Made by a program: the position numbers and the translations under genes. From assembly GCA_945901855.1 (NCBI GenBank), contig CAMDLT010000016.1, positions 1 to 64,000 on the forward strand: a stretch of 64,000 bases of DNA, in the 5' to 3' direction. Positions 1-8,685 of this stretch are shown piece after piece. The stretch comes from Asaia bogorensis. Lineage in GTDB: Bacteria > Pseudomonadota > Alphaproteobacteria > CACIAM-22H2. Position 1 is the first letter of the stretch, and each line of letters begins with the position of its first letter. The notes below the pieces were generated by a model. It worked only from the letters and a program-made list of their open reading frames with translations, had not been told where the DNA came from and searched no databases.

Positions 1-70
1 GATCGACGACCAAATACGGGGTCGGTCGTCGTTCGGCAATGAAATCGCGGATCTTTTTGCTGTTGGTCAT
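1..70 (-). CDS. Ornithine/lysine decarboxylase, PLP fold III, N-terminal fragment (partial)
   Basis: Only the first 23 codons lie in the window; the gene continues beyond base 1. The start ATG is at 68-70 (minus strand), preceded by CTGGAG. The reading begins MTNSKKIRDFIAERRPTPYL and then VVD, which matches the usual opening of alphaproteobacterial type III PLP ornithine decarboxylases (short helix, then RPxTPxLVVD). Ornithine decarboxylase makes putrescine, a substrate of the homospermidine synthase encoded just upstream on the same strand (gap about 31 bases), so the two probably form one polyamine operon. The call rests on a short stretch plus context. Confidence 0.6.
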   Translation of the reverse strand, partial: MTNSKKIRDFIAERRPTPYLVVD

Positions 71-101
71 CCCGAGATACTCCAGTTCTCCAGAGAATGC
101 G

Positions 102-1523
102 TCAGGCGACGCGGAAGTTGGTGAATTGCCAGGCGTCGGACCGATCGACCTGTTCGGGGAACAGGCGTTCGCGGTCCTGCAAGGGCGTCCAGTCGGAATA
201 GCTGCCCACGACTTCGCCCAGATACGGACGGCAGATTTCCATGCAGCGCGCATGGTCCATCTCGTCCGCCTCGACCGGGCCGGCCGTGGGATTTTCGAGC
301 GCCCACACCATCCCGGCCAGCACCGCCACGGTCACTTGCAGCGACGTCGCGTTGTTGTGCGGCGCGAGTTTGCGTGCGTCGGCGATCGACAGGCGCGAGC
401 CGTACCAGTAGGCGCCCTTGGCGTGGCCCATCAGCAGCACGCCAAGTTCGTCCATGCCCGAGACGATCTCGTCCATCATCAGACGCTTGGCCGGCTGCAT
501 GTGCCAGTTTTTGCCCGCGATTTCGTGGACCGACTTCACGGCGTCGTCGCACGGGTGGTAGGCGTAGTGGACCGTCGGGCGATAGACAAGCTTGTCGCCG
601 TCCTTGACCGTGTAGTAGTCGGCGATCGAAATCGCCTCGTTGTGCGTAACAAGGAAACCGTGGAACGGCCCTTCGAGCGGCGTCCAAGTGCGCACGCGCG
701 TCCCCGCACCCGGTCGCATCAAATAGATTGCAGCGTCGCAGCCAAAATCGTGGCGGCGGCCGTCGGCAGGCAGCGCTTTTTCGTGGCTACCCCAACCGAG
801 CTCGGCAGGCTGGCAACCTTCGCTGACAAACCCGTCGATCGACCAGGTATTGACGAACTCGCCGACCTGCTTGGGACGATCGGCCACCTGGGTGTCGCGC
901 TCGGCAATATGCACGACCTTGACGCCAAGTTTGTGCGCGAGTGCGGCCCAGCCTGTACGCGTGGCGGGTGCGGCCTGCGGCGTGCCCGTATCGCTGGCGA
1001 TGTTGAGCAGCGCTTCCTTCACCAGATGCGAAACGAGGCCCGGATTTGCGCCGTGCGTGAGCACGGCCGTGGGTCCGCCCGCATATTTGGAGCGCAACGC
1101 GCGCGCCGATTCGCGCAAGGCGTAGTTCGAACGCTGCGACGGCGACAGCGACGGATCGGTGTAGCCACCGACCCACGGCTCGATGCACGTGTCGAGATAA
1201 AAAGCGCCGAGCTCTTGGGCGAGCTCGATCAGCGCGACCGACGACACGTCGACCGACAGATTGAGCAGGAAATCGCCTTTGCCCAAGCGCGGCGCAAGCA
1301 CGGCGCGGTAGTTTTCGCGCGTGACGGCGATCTCGGCGAAATCGACGCCATATTGCGCGGCAACGTCGCGCCCACGCGCCTCGGCCGTGACGATCGCGAT
1401 GTTCTTCGTCGGCATATCGATATGGCGCAAGATCAACGGCAGTACGCCCTGCCCGATCGAGCCGAAGCCCAAGATCAGCAGTCGCCCGCCATAGACCGCA
1501 TGCTTTTTGCTCAACACTTCCAT
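102..1523 (-). CDS. hss: Homospermidine synthase
   Basis: Predicted 473-aa cytosolic enzyme that makes sym-homospermidine from putrescine (or putrescine plus spermidine) using NAD. The N-terminus carries a Rossmann loop GFGSIGQG at residues 19-26. The rest resembles the saccharopine-dehydrogenase-like Hss family (TCIEPWVGGYTD; THGANPGLVSHLVKEAL). Length fits the bacterial family (about 470-480 aa). I chose ATG 1523 because GGGAG lies about 9 bases upstream; a longer reading to 1625 would add a tail with no family resemblance. It is followed by the start of an ornithine decarboxylase on the same strand. A perfect short inverted repeat lies in its leader. Polyamine-dependent regulation is possible but unproven. 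Confidence 0.9.
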   Translation of the reverse strand: MEVLSKKHAVYGGRLLILGFGSIGQGVLPLILRHIDMPTKNIAIVTAEARGRDVAAQYGVDFAEIAVTRENYRAVLAPRLGKGDFLLNLSVDVSSVALIELAQELGAFYLDTCIEPWVGGYTDPSLSPSQRSNYALRESARALRSKYAGGPTAVLTHGANPGLVSHLVKEALLNIASDTGTPQAAPATRTGWAALAHKLGVKVVHIAERDTQVADRPKQVGEFVNTWSIDGFVSEGCQPAELGWGSHEKALPADGRRHDFGCDAAIYLMRPGAGTRVRTWTPLEGPFHGFLVTHNEAISIADYYTVKDGDKLVYRPTVHYAYHPCDDAVKSVHEIAGKNWHMQPAKRLMMDEIVSGMDELGVLLMGHAKGAYWYGSRLSIADARKLAPHNNATSLQVTVAVLAGMVWALENPTAGPVEADEMDHARCMEICRPYLGEVVGSYSDWTPLQDRERLFPEQVDRSDAWQFTNFRVA

Positions 1524-2089
1524 CAACGCCAACTCCCGATGCCCCGCCAGTGGTGCGCAAGCGCACCAGACGACAAGGCATGTCCGGGTCAACGGGGCCA
1601 TCAAAACGGCCAACCACATCGACAACCGGTTGTTCGACTAAACGGAAATCAGATTTCCGCAACGAAACGCGCTGCATCGGGCACTACCAACGGCCGAAGG
1701 CCAGGCAGCGATGTCCCCGAAGCAAGCGATGCCAACAAGCGTGGCACCGCTCGGCGGCGGTTATCCGTTGATTGGAAGGCGCAAAGCCTCAAACTTGGCC
1801 GCAACCATGTCACATCCCCTAAGGTTCACCGGCCCACTGTCGACCGGATCGTACCGAAAAGGACGCGTCACCGTCGTTGCTTGACCTCGAGCGCTTGGTG
1901 GTCGAGAGGCGTGAGTGCTCTTCGCGAGCTCTCCGCCCTACCTCTTAGCGCTTGCCTCGTGGGCCTGGGGCACGTGCGATTGGCGTCTGTTTCGGTAAAT
2001 AGCACGAATCCCCGCAGACGCAAGAGCAAATTGGGCCAACAGCAAAAATTTTCGAAACCCAGCGGCGGCGCGAGCGCACCCAACACGTT
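1524..2089. other. Gene-free stretch upstream of hss
   Basis: About 566 bases between hss and the Hpt-like gene, both on the minus strand. I see no convincing coding region: open frames here have no family-like sequence. It should hold the hss promoter and leader. Features seen are a perfect 8-bp inverted repeat at 1551-1568 and a smaller one around 1640-1660 (CGGAAAT / ATTTCCG, 3-base loop). No known riboswitch was recognised. Confidence 0.5.
1551..1568 (-). promoter_or_regulatory. Inverted repeat in hss leader
   Basis: TGGTGCGC (1551-1558), two bases, then GCGCACCA (1561-1568): a perfect 8-bp palindromic hairpin about 28 bases upstream of the hss start. It could be a leader RNA hairpin or a protein-binding palindrome. 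The sequence does not decide between them. Confidence 0.35.
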
Positions 2090-2581
2090 CTATTTGTATT
2101 TTGCGCAAGCTGCACGCAAAGCCGCAAGCAGGTCGGACTCGGTGCGTCCGCCAAAGCCGGTCATGCGTTGCGCAAGCACCACGTACAGCGCGTCGATATG
2201 GTAGCTGACAAGCAGGGTGTTCCAGGGATTGGGCGCCGATATCTGCGTGACGTAGTCGTGCAGCGACTTGCCGAGCTGGCTCAGCAGCGGAAACTTGAAC
2301 GTGCCGCCGAGCCCTTTGATGGTGAGAGCTTCGGCCCCGACGCGCTGCAGCAGCGCCATCGGCGGCGGGGCTCCTTCCGGCAGCTCGGCCATATCGGCGC
2401 GAAGTTGCCCGAGCGTGGCGCCGATATCGCGCACGAATTTTTCGCCGCTTCGTTCGACGACATTCTGAAGCTTCTGGGTTTCCTGCGGCGACAGAATGAC
2501 GCCCACGCCGGTTTTGAAATTCACCGCGCGTTTGCGCAAATCGCCCGACGGCTGGATGATCTGGACTTTAGGACCGGCCAC
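2090..2581 (-). CDS. Hpt-like protein lacking the phosphorylatable histidine
   Basis: 163 aa, GTG start at 2581 with GAGGT about 10 bases upstream. Around residues 86-105 it reads LTIKGLGGTFKFPLLSQLG. This resembles the Hpt helix of an alphaproteobacterial family usually written HDxKGQGGTFGYPL, but the position of the histidine is leucine here. It lies 54 bases downstream of an atypical receiver gene on the same strand, so the two are probably cotranscribed and may interact. If the alignment is right it cannot relay phosphate and may act as a binding partner. The assignment is from motif memory, not a search. Confidence 0.5.
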   Translation of the reverse strand: MAGPKVQIIQPSGDLRKRAVNFKTGVGVILSPQETQKLQNVVERSGEKFVRDIGATLGQLRADMAELPEGAPPPMALLQRVGAEALTIKGLGGTFKFPLLSQLGKSLHDYVTQISAPNPWNTLLVSYHIDALYVVLAQRMTGFGGRTESDLLAALRAACAKYK

Positions 2582-2635
2582 GCAAGCTGTACCTCGAGAA
2601 TGCAGCTCCCATTTCGAGAGCGCCCGACTCTAACT

Positions 2636-3145
2636 TTAGCTTGGCTTGCCGTTGGGGTCTACACCGCGCCGGTCGGCGCCGTTGAAGGCGGTCTGTTTGC
2701 GGCGCCGCTCGGGACCAAAATAGGTCGGCGCGTTCACGTACGGGCGCGGAAACGCGATGATCGCTGCAAGCCGCTTGTAGAGTGAATCGACCGTATAGGG
2801 TTTTGACACGAATTCGTTGGCGCCATGGTCGCGCGCTTCGATCACAAACGGTTCCTCCGAGCGCGCGGTCAGCACGATCACGGGCAGCAGCCGGTCGCGC
2901 GAGGCGGGATCGCGGCGAATGAAATCAAGCATGTCGATGCCCGATTTGGGCACAATGTCGCGCTCGGTGATGACGATGTCGATGCCGCCTTCTGCGACCA
3001 CGGCCATGGCCTTGTCGTAATCGGCGGCACGGCGAATGTAATTCGCACCCAGCATCGAAAGAATGTCGTTGAGCATTTGCAGTGCCAACGCGTTCGGATC
3101 GACGATCAAGAACCGCACTTTGCTGAAATCGATCTTCTCGGCCAT
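2636..3145 (-). CDS. Atypical CheY-like receiver protein
   Basis: 169 aa: one receiver domain (about residues 8-128) plus a C-terminal tail with GPERRRK, seen in a family of single-domain alphaproteobacterial response regulators. The first acidic loop reads VDPN instead of VDDN. The segment that usually reads DIVITDxxMP reads DIVITERDIVP, placing Glu where the phosphoacceptor Asp normally sits (or shifting it by an insertion). The conserved Thr (VLTARSE) and Lys (VSKPY) remain. Phosphorylation is therefore doubtful, and it may be a constitutive or partner-binding receiver. It is divergent from fumC (156-base gap) and followed by the Hpt-like gene. Confidence 0.8.
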   Translation of the reverse strand: MAEKIDFSKVRFLIVDPNALALQMLNDILSMLGANYIRRAADYDKAMAVVAEGGIDIVITERDIVPKSGIDMLDFIRRDPASRDRLLPVIVLTARSEEPFVIEARDHGANEFVSKPYTVDSLYKRLAAIIAFPRPYVNAPTYFGPERRRKQTAFNGADRRGVDPNGKPS

Positions 3146-3301
3146 CGACGTTTGTATTCCGTTTGCCTTTTGCCGACCTATTTCCAGCCGACGAGCCTGT
3201 TGGTTTTACGGTCTGGCGGCGCGCCATGCAAGCGGCGGGGGCGGGCTTGAAAATTGGCGGATGCGAGCGCCTAATCGGCGCAGTTTAGAAAGGAGCAAAA
3301 T

Positions 3302-4711
3302 TTGTCTGAAATCCCTCTGCCCCCGCGCTTGGAGCGCGATTCCCTCGGGCCGATCGAGGTTCCTGGCAACCGCTATTGGGGCGCCCAAACCCAACGCAGC
3401 TTGGCATTTTTCGCGATCGGCGATGAAAAAATGCCCGCCGCCTTGATCCGTGCCTTCGGCGTGCAAAAAAAGGCCGCCGCCCTGGCCAATGCTGCGCTGG
3501 GCCTGCTGCCCGAAGCCTTGTGCGTGCCCATTTTGCGCGCATGCGATGAAATCATCGACGGCACGCTCGCACCGCATTTCCCTTTGTCGGTGTGGCAAAC
3601 CGGCTCGGGCACCCAGACAAACATGAATGCCAATGAAGTGATCGCCAACCGCGCCAACGAATTGCTGGGTTCGGCGTTGGGATCTCGCAGCCCCGTGCAC
3701 CCCAACGATCATGTCAATCGCGGCCAATCGTCGAACGACTCCTTCCCCACCGCAATGCATATTGCCGCCGTCGCCGAAATCCACGACACGCTGATTCCCG
3801 GTCTCGACCGGCTCCACACCGTGCTGCAGGCAAAAGCGACGGAAATGGCCGGCACAGTCAAGCTTGGCCGCACGCATCTGCAAGACGCCGTTCCGCTGAC
3901 CTTGGGCCAGGAGATCGGCGCTTGGGCGCGCCAGGTCGAACTCGCACTCGCCCGAATAGAGCAGATGCTGCCCCGTCTTTACCGCGTGGCGCAGGGCGGC
4001 ACGGCCGTAGGCACGGGCCTCAACACGCATCGCGATTTTGCGGCCCAGTTCGCGCGCGAATTGGGCGCTTTGTCGGGCCTGCCCTTTGTCCCGGCCGACG
4101 ACAAGTTCGAAGCGATGGCCGCACACGACGCGCTGGTGGAATGTTCGGGCGTGCTCAATACGGTCGCTGCCGGCTTGCACAAAATTGCCAACGACGTGCG
4201 CTTGCTCGCCTCGGGGCCGCGCGCAGGACTGGGCGAATTGATCTTGCCCGACAACGAACCCGGTTCGTCGATCATGCCGGGGAAAACCAACCCGACCCAA
4301 GCAGAAGCGCTGGCCATGGTCTGCGCGCAGGTCTTTGGCAATCACACGACAATCACGTTCGCCGGCGCCAATGGCCATCTGCAGCTCAATGTCTACAAAC
4401 CGGTCATCGCCCTCAATCTGCTGCAATCGATCCGCTTGCTGGGCGACGCGGCAGCGAGTTTTGCCGATCACTGCGTGTCGGGGATGATGGCCAATGAGCC
4501 ACAATTGGAACGAAATTTAGCGAACGCGTTGATGCTTGTAACGGCTCTCAACCCGCATATAGGCTATGATGCCGCCGCGAAAATCGCGAAAACGGCGCAT
4601 ATGCAGGGTATTTCGCCCAAAGAAGCGGCAGTCGCACTGGGTTTGGTATCGGCGACAGACTACGAAAGCTGGGTCCAGCCGCTAGATATGCTTGGTCCTT
4701 CCCGCGAATAG
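3302..4711 (+). CDS. fumC: Fumarate hydratase class II
   Basis: 469 aa, usual length for class II fumarases. It catalyses reversible hydration of fumarate to L-malate in the TCA cycle (cytosolic homotetramer, no iron-sulphur cluster). The aspartase/fumarase signature [11 protein letters not shown] is present, as are [14 protein letters not shown] and [12 protein letters not shown] active-site regions. The start is TTG at 3302, supported by AAAGGAG about 8 bases upstream; no in-frame ATG is better placed. It is monocistronic-looking, divergent from the receiver gene and followed by the RHH gene after about 115 bases. Confidence 0.95.
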   Translation: MSEIPLPPRLERDSLGPIEVPGNRYWGAQTQRSLAFFAIGDEKMPAALIRAFGVQKKAAALANAALGLLPEALCVPILRACDEIIDGTLAPHFPLSVWQTGSGTQTNMNANEVIANRANELLGSALGSRSPVHPNDHVNRGQSSNDSFPTAMHIAAVAEIHDTLIPGLDRLHTVLQAKATEMAGTVKLGRTHLQDAVPLTLGQEIGAWARQVELALARIEQMLPRLYRVAQGGTAVGTGLNTHRDFAAQFARELGALSGLPFVPADDKFEAMAAHDALVECSGVLNTVAAGLHKIANDVRLLASGPRAGLGELILPDNEPGSSIMPGKTNPTQAEALAMVCAQVFGNHTTITFAGANGHLQLNVYKPVIALNLLQSIRLLGDAAASFADHCVSGMMANEPQLERNLANALMLVTALNPHIGYDAAAKIAKTAHMQGISPKEAAVALGLVSATDYESWVQPLDMLGPSRE

Positions 4712-4826
4712 CGTGCTAGCTTACCTTCAATCGATCGACGCACGGCACGGGGGACGGTCGATTATTGGGGTCTATCGAAGACTAGGGTACGCGGTCGGCG
4801 TTGGGGTAAAATAGGGGGGACACAAG

Positions 4827-5084
4827 ATGACAGGTTCGATTCGCAAGCGGTCCGTGGTGATCGCGGGCCACCGTACGAGCATTTCGCTGGAGCCGGAATT
4901 TTGGACGGCACTCAAAGACATTGCGCGCCAACGCAACGCATCGATCAACGATCTCGTGACCGAGATCGACAAGATGCGTGCGGCCAAAGACGAGGCCGTG
5001 AATTTGTCGAGCGCGTTGCGCGTCTATGTGCTGCAGGCTTTGACGGGCGGGACCGAACCGTCGGTCGAGCAGTTGCAGGCCTGA
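4827..5084 (+). CDS. Ribbon-helix-helix domain protein
   Basis: 85 aa. The sequence RTSISLEPEFWTALKDIARQ followed by RNASINDLVTEID fits the small RHH_4-type ribbon-helix-helix family common in alphaproteobacteria: a beta strand that would contact DNA, then two helices. A strong purine-rich site (GGGGGA) precedes the ATG. Likely a dimeric DNA-binding protein with unknown targets. The downstream Sel1-repeat gene begins at or within a few bases of its stop, so the two are probably translated together. Confidence 0.75.
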   Translation: MTGSIRKRSVVIAGHRTSISLEPEFWTALKDIARQRNASINDLVTEIDKMRAAKDEAVNLSSALRVYVLQALTGGTEPSVEQLQA

Positions 5085-5098
5085 TTCCGCGCCTGTTT

Positions 5099-5800
5099 GT
5101 GCTGATCGCGACGCTCGCTGCGGTAGCTTGGCCTGCAGCGGCGTTCGATCGGAATTCGGAATGGGAAAAAGGTGTCGCCGCGTTCTCGGCAGGCGATTTC
5201 GAGTCCGCATGGTTTCGATTTTTCGGCTTGGCACGCGCGGGCGACGTCGAATCCCAATTCAATATCGGACAGATGTACCGGCTCGGACGCGGCATCCAGC
5301 GCGACGTGATGGAAGCCAAGCGCTGGTACGAGCGGGCGGCTGCCATGGGGTATGCGCCAGCCCAGTATCAGCTCGGCGTCTTGTGGGAACGCGGCGACGG
5401 CGTTCCACCCGATCTGATCGAAGCGCGCGGCTGGTTCGCACGCGCCGCCCAGCAAAATTTCGACCCGGCACGCGAAGCGCTTGAAGCAGTCGAGCAGATT
5501 CTGGCAGGCCGCGGCCGTCCGCTGCGGACCCCGCCCGCCAACGCGCAAATCGACCCCGCCGCCGCACGCCCCAATCCACCTGCCCGTCCTGCCCAAACGA
5601 GCCCGGCCCAAACGAGCCCGGCCCAAACGAGCCCAACTCAAGCAAATCCAGCGCGCGCACCGGTTAGCGCACCGCCGGCACGAGCAGCCCCGCCGCCGAC
5701 CCAACGCGCGGCCACAAACAACGCCGATGCGAATACCGGCACGCCGATCGCGCCGACGCTTATCGTGCCGAAGGACCCGCCTGCTTCAACGCCAAATTGA
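5099..5800 (+). CDS. Sel1-repeat (TPR-like) exported protein with low-complexity C-terminus
   Basis: About 233 aa. A hydrophobic N-terminus ending WPAAAFD looks like a signal peptide. Residues about 20-135 contain Sel1-type repeats (GDVESQFNIGQMYRLGRGIQ; GYAPAQYQLGVLWERGDGVP), which usually scaffold protein contacts. The tail is rich in Pro, Ala and Thr and includes three tandem 15-base repeats encoding AQTSP (5591-5635). The start is uncertain: GTG 5099 is used here, but CTG 5081 overlaps the RHH stop as CTGA and would give a better signal peptide (IPRLF n-region with Arg). The last 41 bases overlap the convergent AsmA-like gene. Confidence 0.7.
   Translation: MLIATLAAVAWPAAAFDRNSEWEKGVAAFSAGDFESAWFRFFGLARAGDVESQFNIGQMYRLGRGIQRDVMEAKRWYERAAAMGYAPAQYQLGVLWERGDGVPPDLIEARGWFARAAQQNFDPAREALEAVEQILAGRGRPLRTPPANAQIDPAAARPNPPARPAQTSPAQTSPAQTSPTQANPARAPVSAPPARAAPPPTQRAATNNADANTGTPIAPTLIVPKDPPASTPN
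5591..5635 (+). repeat. Three tandem 15-bp repeats
   Basis: GCCCAAACGAGCCCG occurs three times in a row (5591, 5606, 5621; the last copy ends in A). In frame it encodes AQTSP repeats in the tail of the Sel1 protein. Copy number can change without a frameshift because the unit is five codons. Confidence 0.85.
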
Positions 5801-7799
5801 GACGCGGTCGCTCGGCTGGCCCGAGGATCGACAAGACCGCCTGCGCGCGCGCACCCGCCACGGCATTTGGCGATACGCCAAGCGCCAAATCCAACCGCCA
5901 ATTCGCCAAATCGACTTCGCCACCCACATCGAGCGTTCCGTTGCGCAGCGCCAGCCGCGTGTCGGCGGTCCGTGCGCGTCCCTGGGCAATCTGCCAGCTG
6001 CCTGCCAAGGATCGAAAATCGCTGCGCCCGCCGCGCGCCAATACCCGGCCCAGTTCGATCAGGTCCGGCGCACGTGTGCCCGCCGCCAAGCGCTCGGCAA
6101 CGGCGCCTAAATCGGCGCCGTCGAGCGTACCCGTCGGCACGGCCAAGCGCAGTTCGCCCGCAAGTCCAGCGACCATCTCCGCCGCATTGCGCCCGCGCGA
6201 CTCCACGCGACCGCGCAAGGTCAATGGTCCGCGCAGCAGTTGCGCATTGCCAAACAGCGCCCCCAGACGGCGCAGCTCGGCATCGGCCAATGCCACGTCG
6301 AATGCGAATTGCGGCTGCGGTGCGGGCGCAATTCGCCCGGCCATTTCCAATCGCCCGCCCCAAAATCCGCCGACCATCCGCGTGATTGCGAGGCCATTGG
6401 CGTCGAACGCGGCGACAAGCTGCGCATCGGCCAAGCTCAACGCCTCGAAGACCAGCGTGCGCGCGGCGAGCTGCAAATCGAGCGGCATGTTGCCCGCAAG
6501 ATCGAACTGGATGGGCACACGTGACCAGCCCCCGGGACCGGGGGGCGGCGGTTGGGATGCGGCAGCCGCACGCGCTGTTTGGCTGCGCGTGAGCAACGGG
6601 CCGCGCTCGGGCGGGGGCGTTGCAGGTTTGCCAAAAAACGGTCCCAGATCGATGCGATCGCCCGTAAGTTGGGCTGCCAATCGGCCTTCGTGCCAACCAA
6701 GGCTGCCCGTGGCGCGTTGGCCGCCCAACGACAACTCAAGCGGTGCCAGCGCCACGCGATCGGGTGCCACGTCCAGACGTCCGCGCAATACGAGCGCGCC
6801 CAAATGGCGCTCGACGCCGACGCCAAGTGCCCGCAAAAAACGCGAACCATCGGCCGCCTGCAGATCGAGCTGGCCGTCGCGCACGCGCACTTGCGCGCCG
6901 CCGATCGCGCGCACAGCAAATTCGTCGATCGCGACCCGCCCCGCATCGCGCGCAGCCGACAGCACGACCCCTTCCGCCTCGCCGCCGGCCCATGAAACTT
7001 TGCCAATGCGAACGCGCAAATCGAGATTGCCCGGCGGCAACGCGCCCGCAAAGGCGCCAACGCGCGCGAGGCTGGCCGCATCGATACGCATGTCGATCGC
7101 CGTGCGCCCCGCTTCCACGCGAAATGCGCCTTTGGCATCGACCAACGAAAACTCGGCGACATCCAGCAGGTCAGCGGTCGCACGAAAAGCGCCGGTAACG
7201 TCGCCAAGCTCCCAAAGGGCGCCCGACAAATGTCCGACGAGCGCTTCGTCTTGCGGCGCATAATTGCCCGCGAGCTTCAACCCTGCCCCCGCAACTTCGA
7301 ACGCGATATCGCCGCCCCTCCAGCCCAGCGTGCCGCTTGCGAGCGTGCCGCCCCAATCGAGCGCGATATCGGGCCCCGCGCCCGCAATTTTCAGTTCGCG
7401 CCCCGCCAACTGAAACGTCGCCTGCCAGCCTGCCCCGCCGCGCGCGCGCGACAAAACAAACCCGTCGCTTGCAAAACGCCAGCTTTGGGCATCCGCGCTC
7501 ACCACGCCTTTGCGGCCGAGCAGTTCGGCTGCAGCCGTGAGCGTGTCGCCGCTGGATTCGATACGCTCAAGATGGCCAAGCGCGCCCATTTCGATACGCG
7601 GCACCCGCAGCCGCAGCGGCCAGCCATAGTCGATTTCGGCCGGCCCGAAGACGCGCGTCGGCTGGCCGCTGGCAATAGCAAGGGCAGCCGCCAAGCGCTC
7701 GGCTTCTGCGGCTGGATCGGGCCTGAGGGCAAAAATCGCGACGAGCGCAACGCCGACAAACCCGAGAATAGAAAATAATCCTTTTTTGACCCCGTTCAT
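5760..7799 (-). CDS. AsmA-family envelope protein
   Basis: 679 aa. One N-terminal membrane helix (about residues 7-25, ILGFVGVALVAIFAL) precedes a long beta-rich periplasmic part. The opening ASGQPTRVFGPAEIDYGWPLRLRVPRIEM has the AsmA layout, and the C-terminal quarter (about 450-670) has the conserved AsmA-like block including LRGRVESRGRNAAEMVAGLAGEL. AsmA-like proteins are thought to bridge inner and outer membranes in lipid transport or outer-membrane biogenesis; the role here is inferred. A Pro-rich linker (about 405-435) splits the protein. It is divergent from terC (119 bases) and its 3-prime end overlaps the Sel1 gene by 41 bases. Confidence 0.8.
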   Translation of the reverse strand: MNGVKKGLFSILGFVGVALVAIFALRPDPAAEAERLAAALAIASGQPTRVFGPAEIDYGWPLRLRVPRIEMGALGHLERIESSGDTLTAAAELLGRKGVVSADAQSWRFASDGFVLSRARGGAGWQATFQLAGRELKIAGAGPDIALDWGGTLASGTLGWRGGDIAFEVAGAGLKLAGNYAPQDEALVGHLSGALWELGDVTGAFRATADLLDVAEFSLVDAKGAFRVEAGRTAIDMRIDAASLARVGAFAGALPPGNLDLRVRIGKVSWAGGEAEGVVLSAARDAGRVAIDEFAVRAIGGAQVRVRDGQLDLQAADGSRFLRALGVGVERHLGALVLRGRLDVAPDRVALAPLELSLGGQRATGSLGWHEGRLAAQLTGDRIDLGPFFGKPATPPPERGPLLTRSQTARAAAASQPPPPGPGGWSRVPIQFDLAGNMPLDLQLAARTLVFEALSLADAQLVAAFDANGLAITRMVGGFWGGRLEMAGRIAPAPQPQFAFDVALADAELRRLGALFGNAQLLRGPLTLRGRVESRGRNAAEMVAGLAGELRLAVPTGTLDGADLGAVAERLAAGTRAPDLIELGRVLARGGRSDFRSLAGSWQIAQGRARTADTRLALRNGTLDVGGEVDLANWRLDLALGVSPNAVAGARAQAVLSILGPAERPRLNLALKQAGPSAR

Positions 7800-7918
7800 C
7801 GGCGCATCCTTGCCGATTCCTGGCGCCGCGGCTATGCCTAAGCTATCGCTGGCAAACTACATGCGGATCGTGTTATCGACCACGCACATCTTTCCGTTTC
7901 CCGAAAGCGAACCGTACA

Positions 7919-8569
7919 ATGTTTGCCGAAATTATGGCCTCAATTACCTCCGAAGCATTGGTCGCACTCGGGACCGTCATCATGATCGACCTGGTGCTTG
8001 CAGGCGACAATGCCGTCGTCATCGGCATGGCGGCGGCGGGGCTGCCGGCCGAACAGCGCAACAAAGTGCTGTTGATCGGCATCGTCGCGGCAACGGTCCT
8101 GCGCATCGCGTTTGCCAGTGTGACGACCCAGTTGCTGTCGATCGTGGGGTTGCTTTTTGCGGGCGGCGTTTTGCTGCTGTGGGTGTCGTGGAAATTGTGG
8201 CGCGAAATTCGCGAACAGGGCCGCCACGATGCCGAGGAGGGCGAGCGTGCCCTTTCCGGCGAAGCGACGCCCGAGGCGCCGCGCAAGACGCTGGGCCAGG
8301 CGATCGTGCAGATCATCGTCGCCGACGTGTCGATGTCGCTCGACAACGTGCTGGCGGTCGCGGGGGCTTCGCGCGACCATCCTTATGTGTTGGTTTTCGG
8401 TTTGGCCGTGTCGGTTCTCCTCATGGGGGCCGCAGCCGTGGCGATCGCCAATCTGCTGCAAAAGCATCGCTGGATCGCGTATGTCGGTTTCCTGCTGATC
8501 CTGTACGTGGCGCTCCAGATGATGTGGGACGGCGGCCATGAGATTCATAGGGCGATCGCGTCGCTCTGA
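7919..8569 (+). CDS. TerC/YjbE-family integral membrane protein
   Basis: 216 aa, about seven hydrophobic segments. It carries the two family signatures: DLVLAGDNAVVIGMA near the N-terminus and VSMSLDNVLAVAGA in the second half, whose acidic residues are thought to bind metal. Members of the TerC superfamily export Mn(II) and support metalation of exported proteins; the substrate here is inferred. A charged cytoplasmic loop (about residues 95-125) separates the halves. I looked for a yybP-ykoY manganese riboswitch in the 119-base leader and did not recognise one. Confidence 0.85.
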   Translation: MFAEIMASITSEALVALGTVIMIDLVLAGDNAVVIGMAAAGLPAEQRNKVLLIGIVAATVLRIAFASVTTQLLSIVGLLFAGGVLLLWVSWKLWREIREQGRHDAEEGERALSGEATPEAPRKTLGQAIVQIIVADVSMSLDNVLAVAGASRDHPYVLVFGLAVSVLLMGAAAVAIANLLQKHRWIAYVGFLLILYVALQMMWDGGHEIHRAIASL

Positions 8570-8685
8570 CGCGCGACGACAGCCCCCCCACGGGGGATGG
8601 CGCAGGCGCGCGCAAACAGTTCTGATGGGCGTCGCAATGATTTTGATCGTGGCCGCCGAAATGCGCCGTTGTTCGCAGAGCTCGC

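Noticed and set aside
39-2204. Open frame of 721 codons on the plus strand across hss
   Set aside because: It is antisense to homospermidine synthase, shows no family-like sequence and is a by-product of GC-rich codon use.
4729-4763. AATCGATCG/CGGTCGATT repeat as fumC terminator or RHH operator
   Set aside because: Imperfect arms, 17-base loop and no T-run; too weak to call.
7800-7918. Possible yybP-ykoY manganese riboswitch before terC
   Set aside because: The short leader lacks the conserved loop sequences and helices I would expect.
8581-8600. C-run/G-run stem after terC as a terminator
   Set aside because: The loop would be too small and no T-run follows on either strand.
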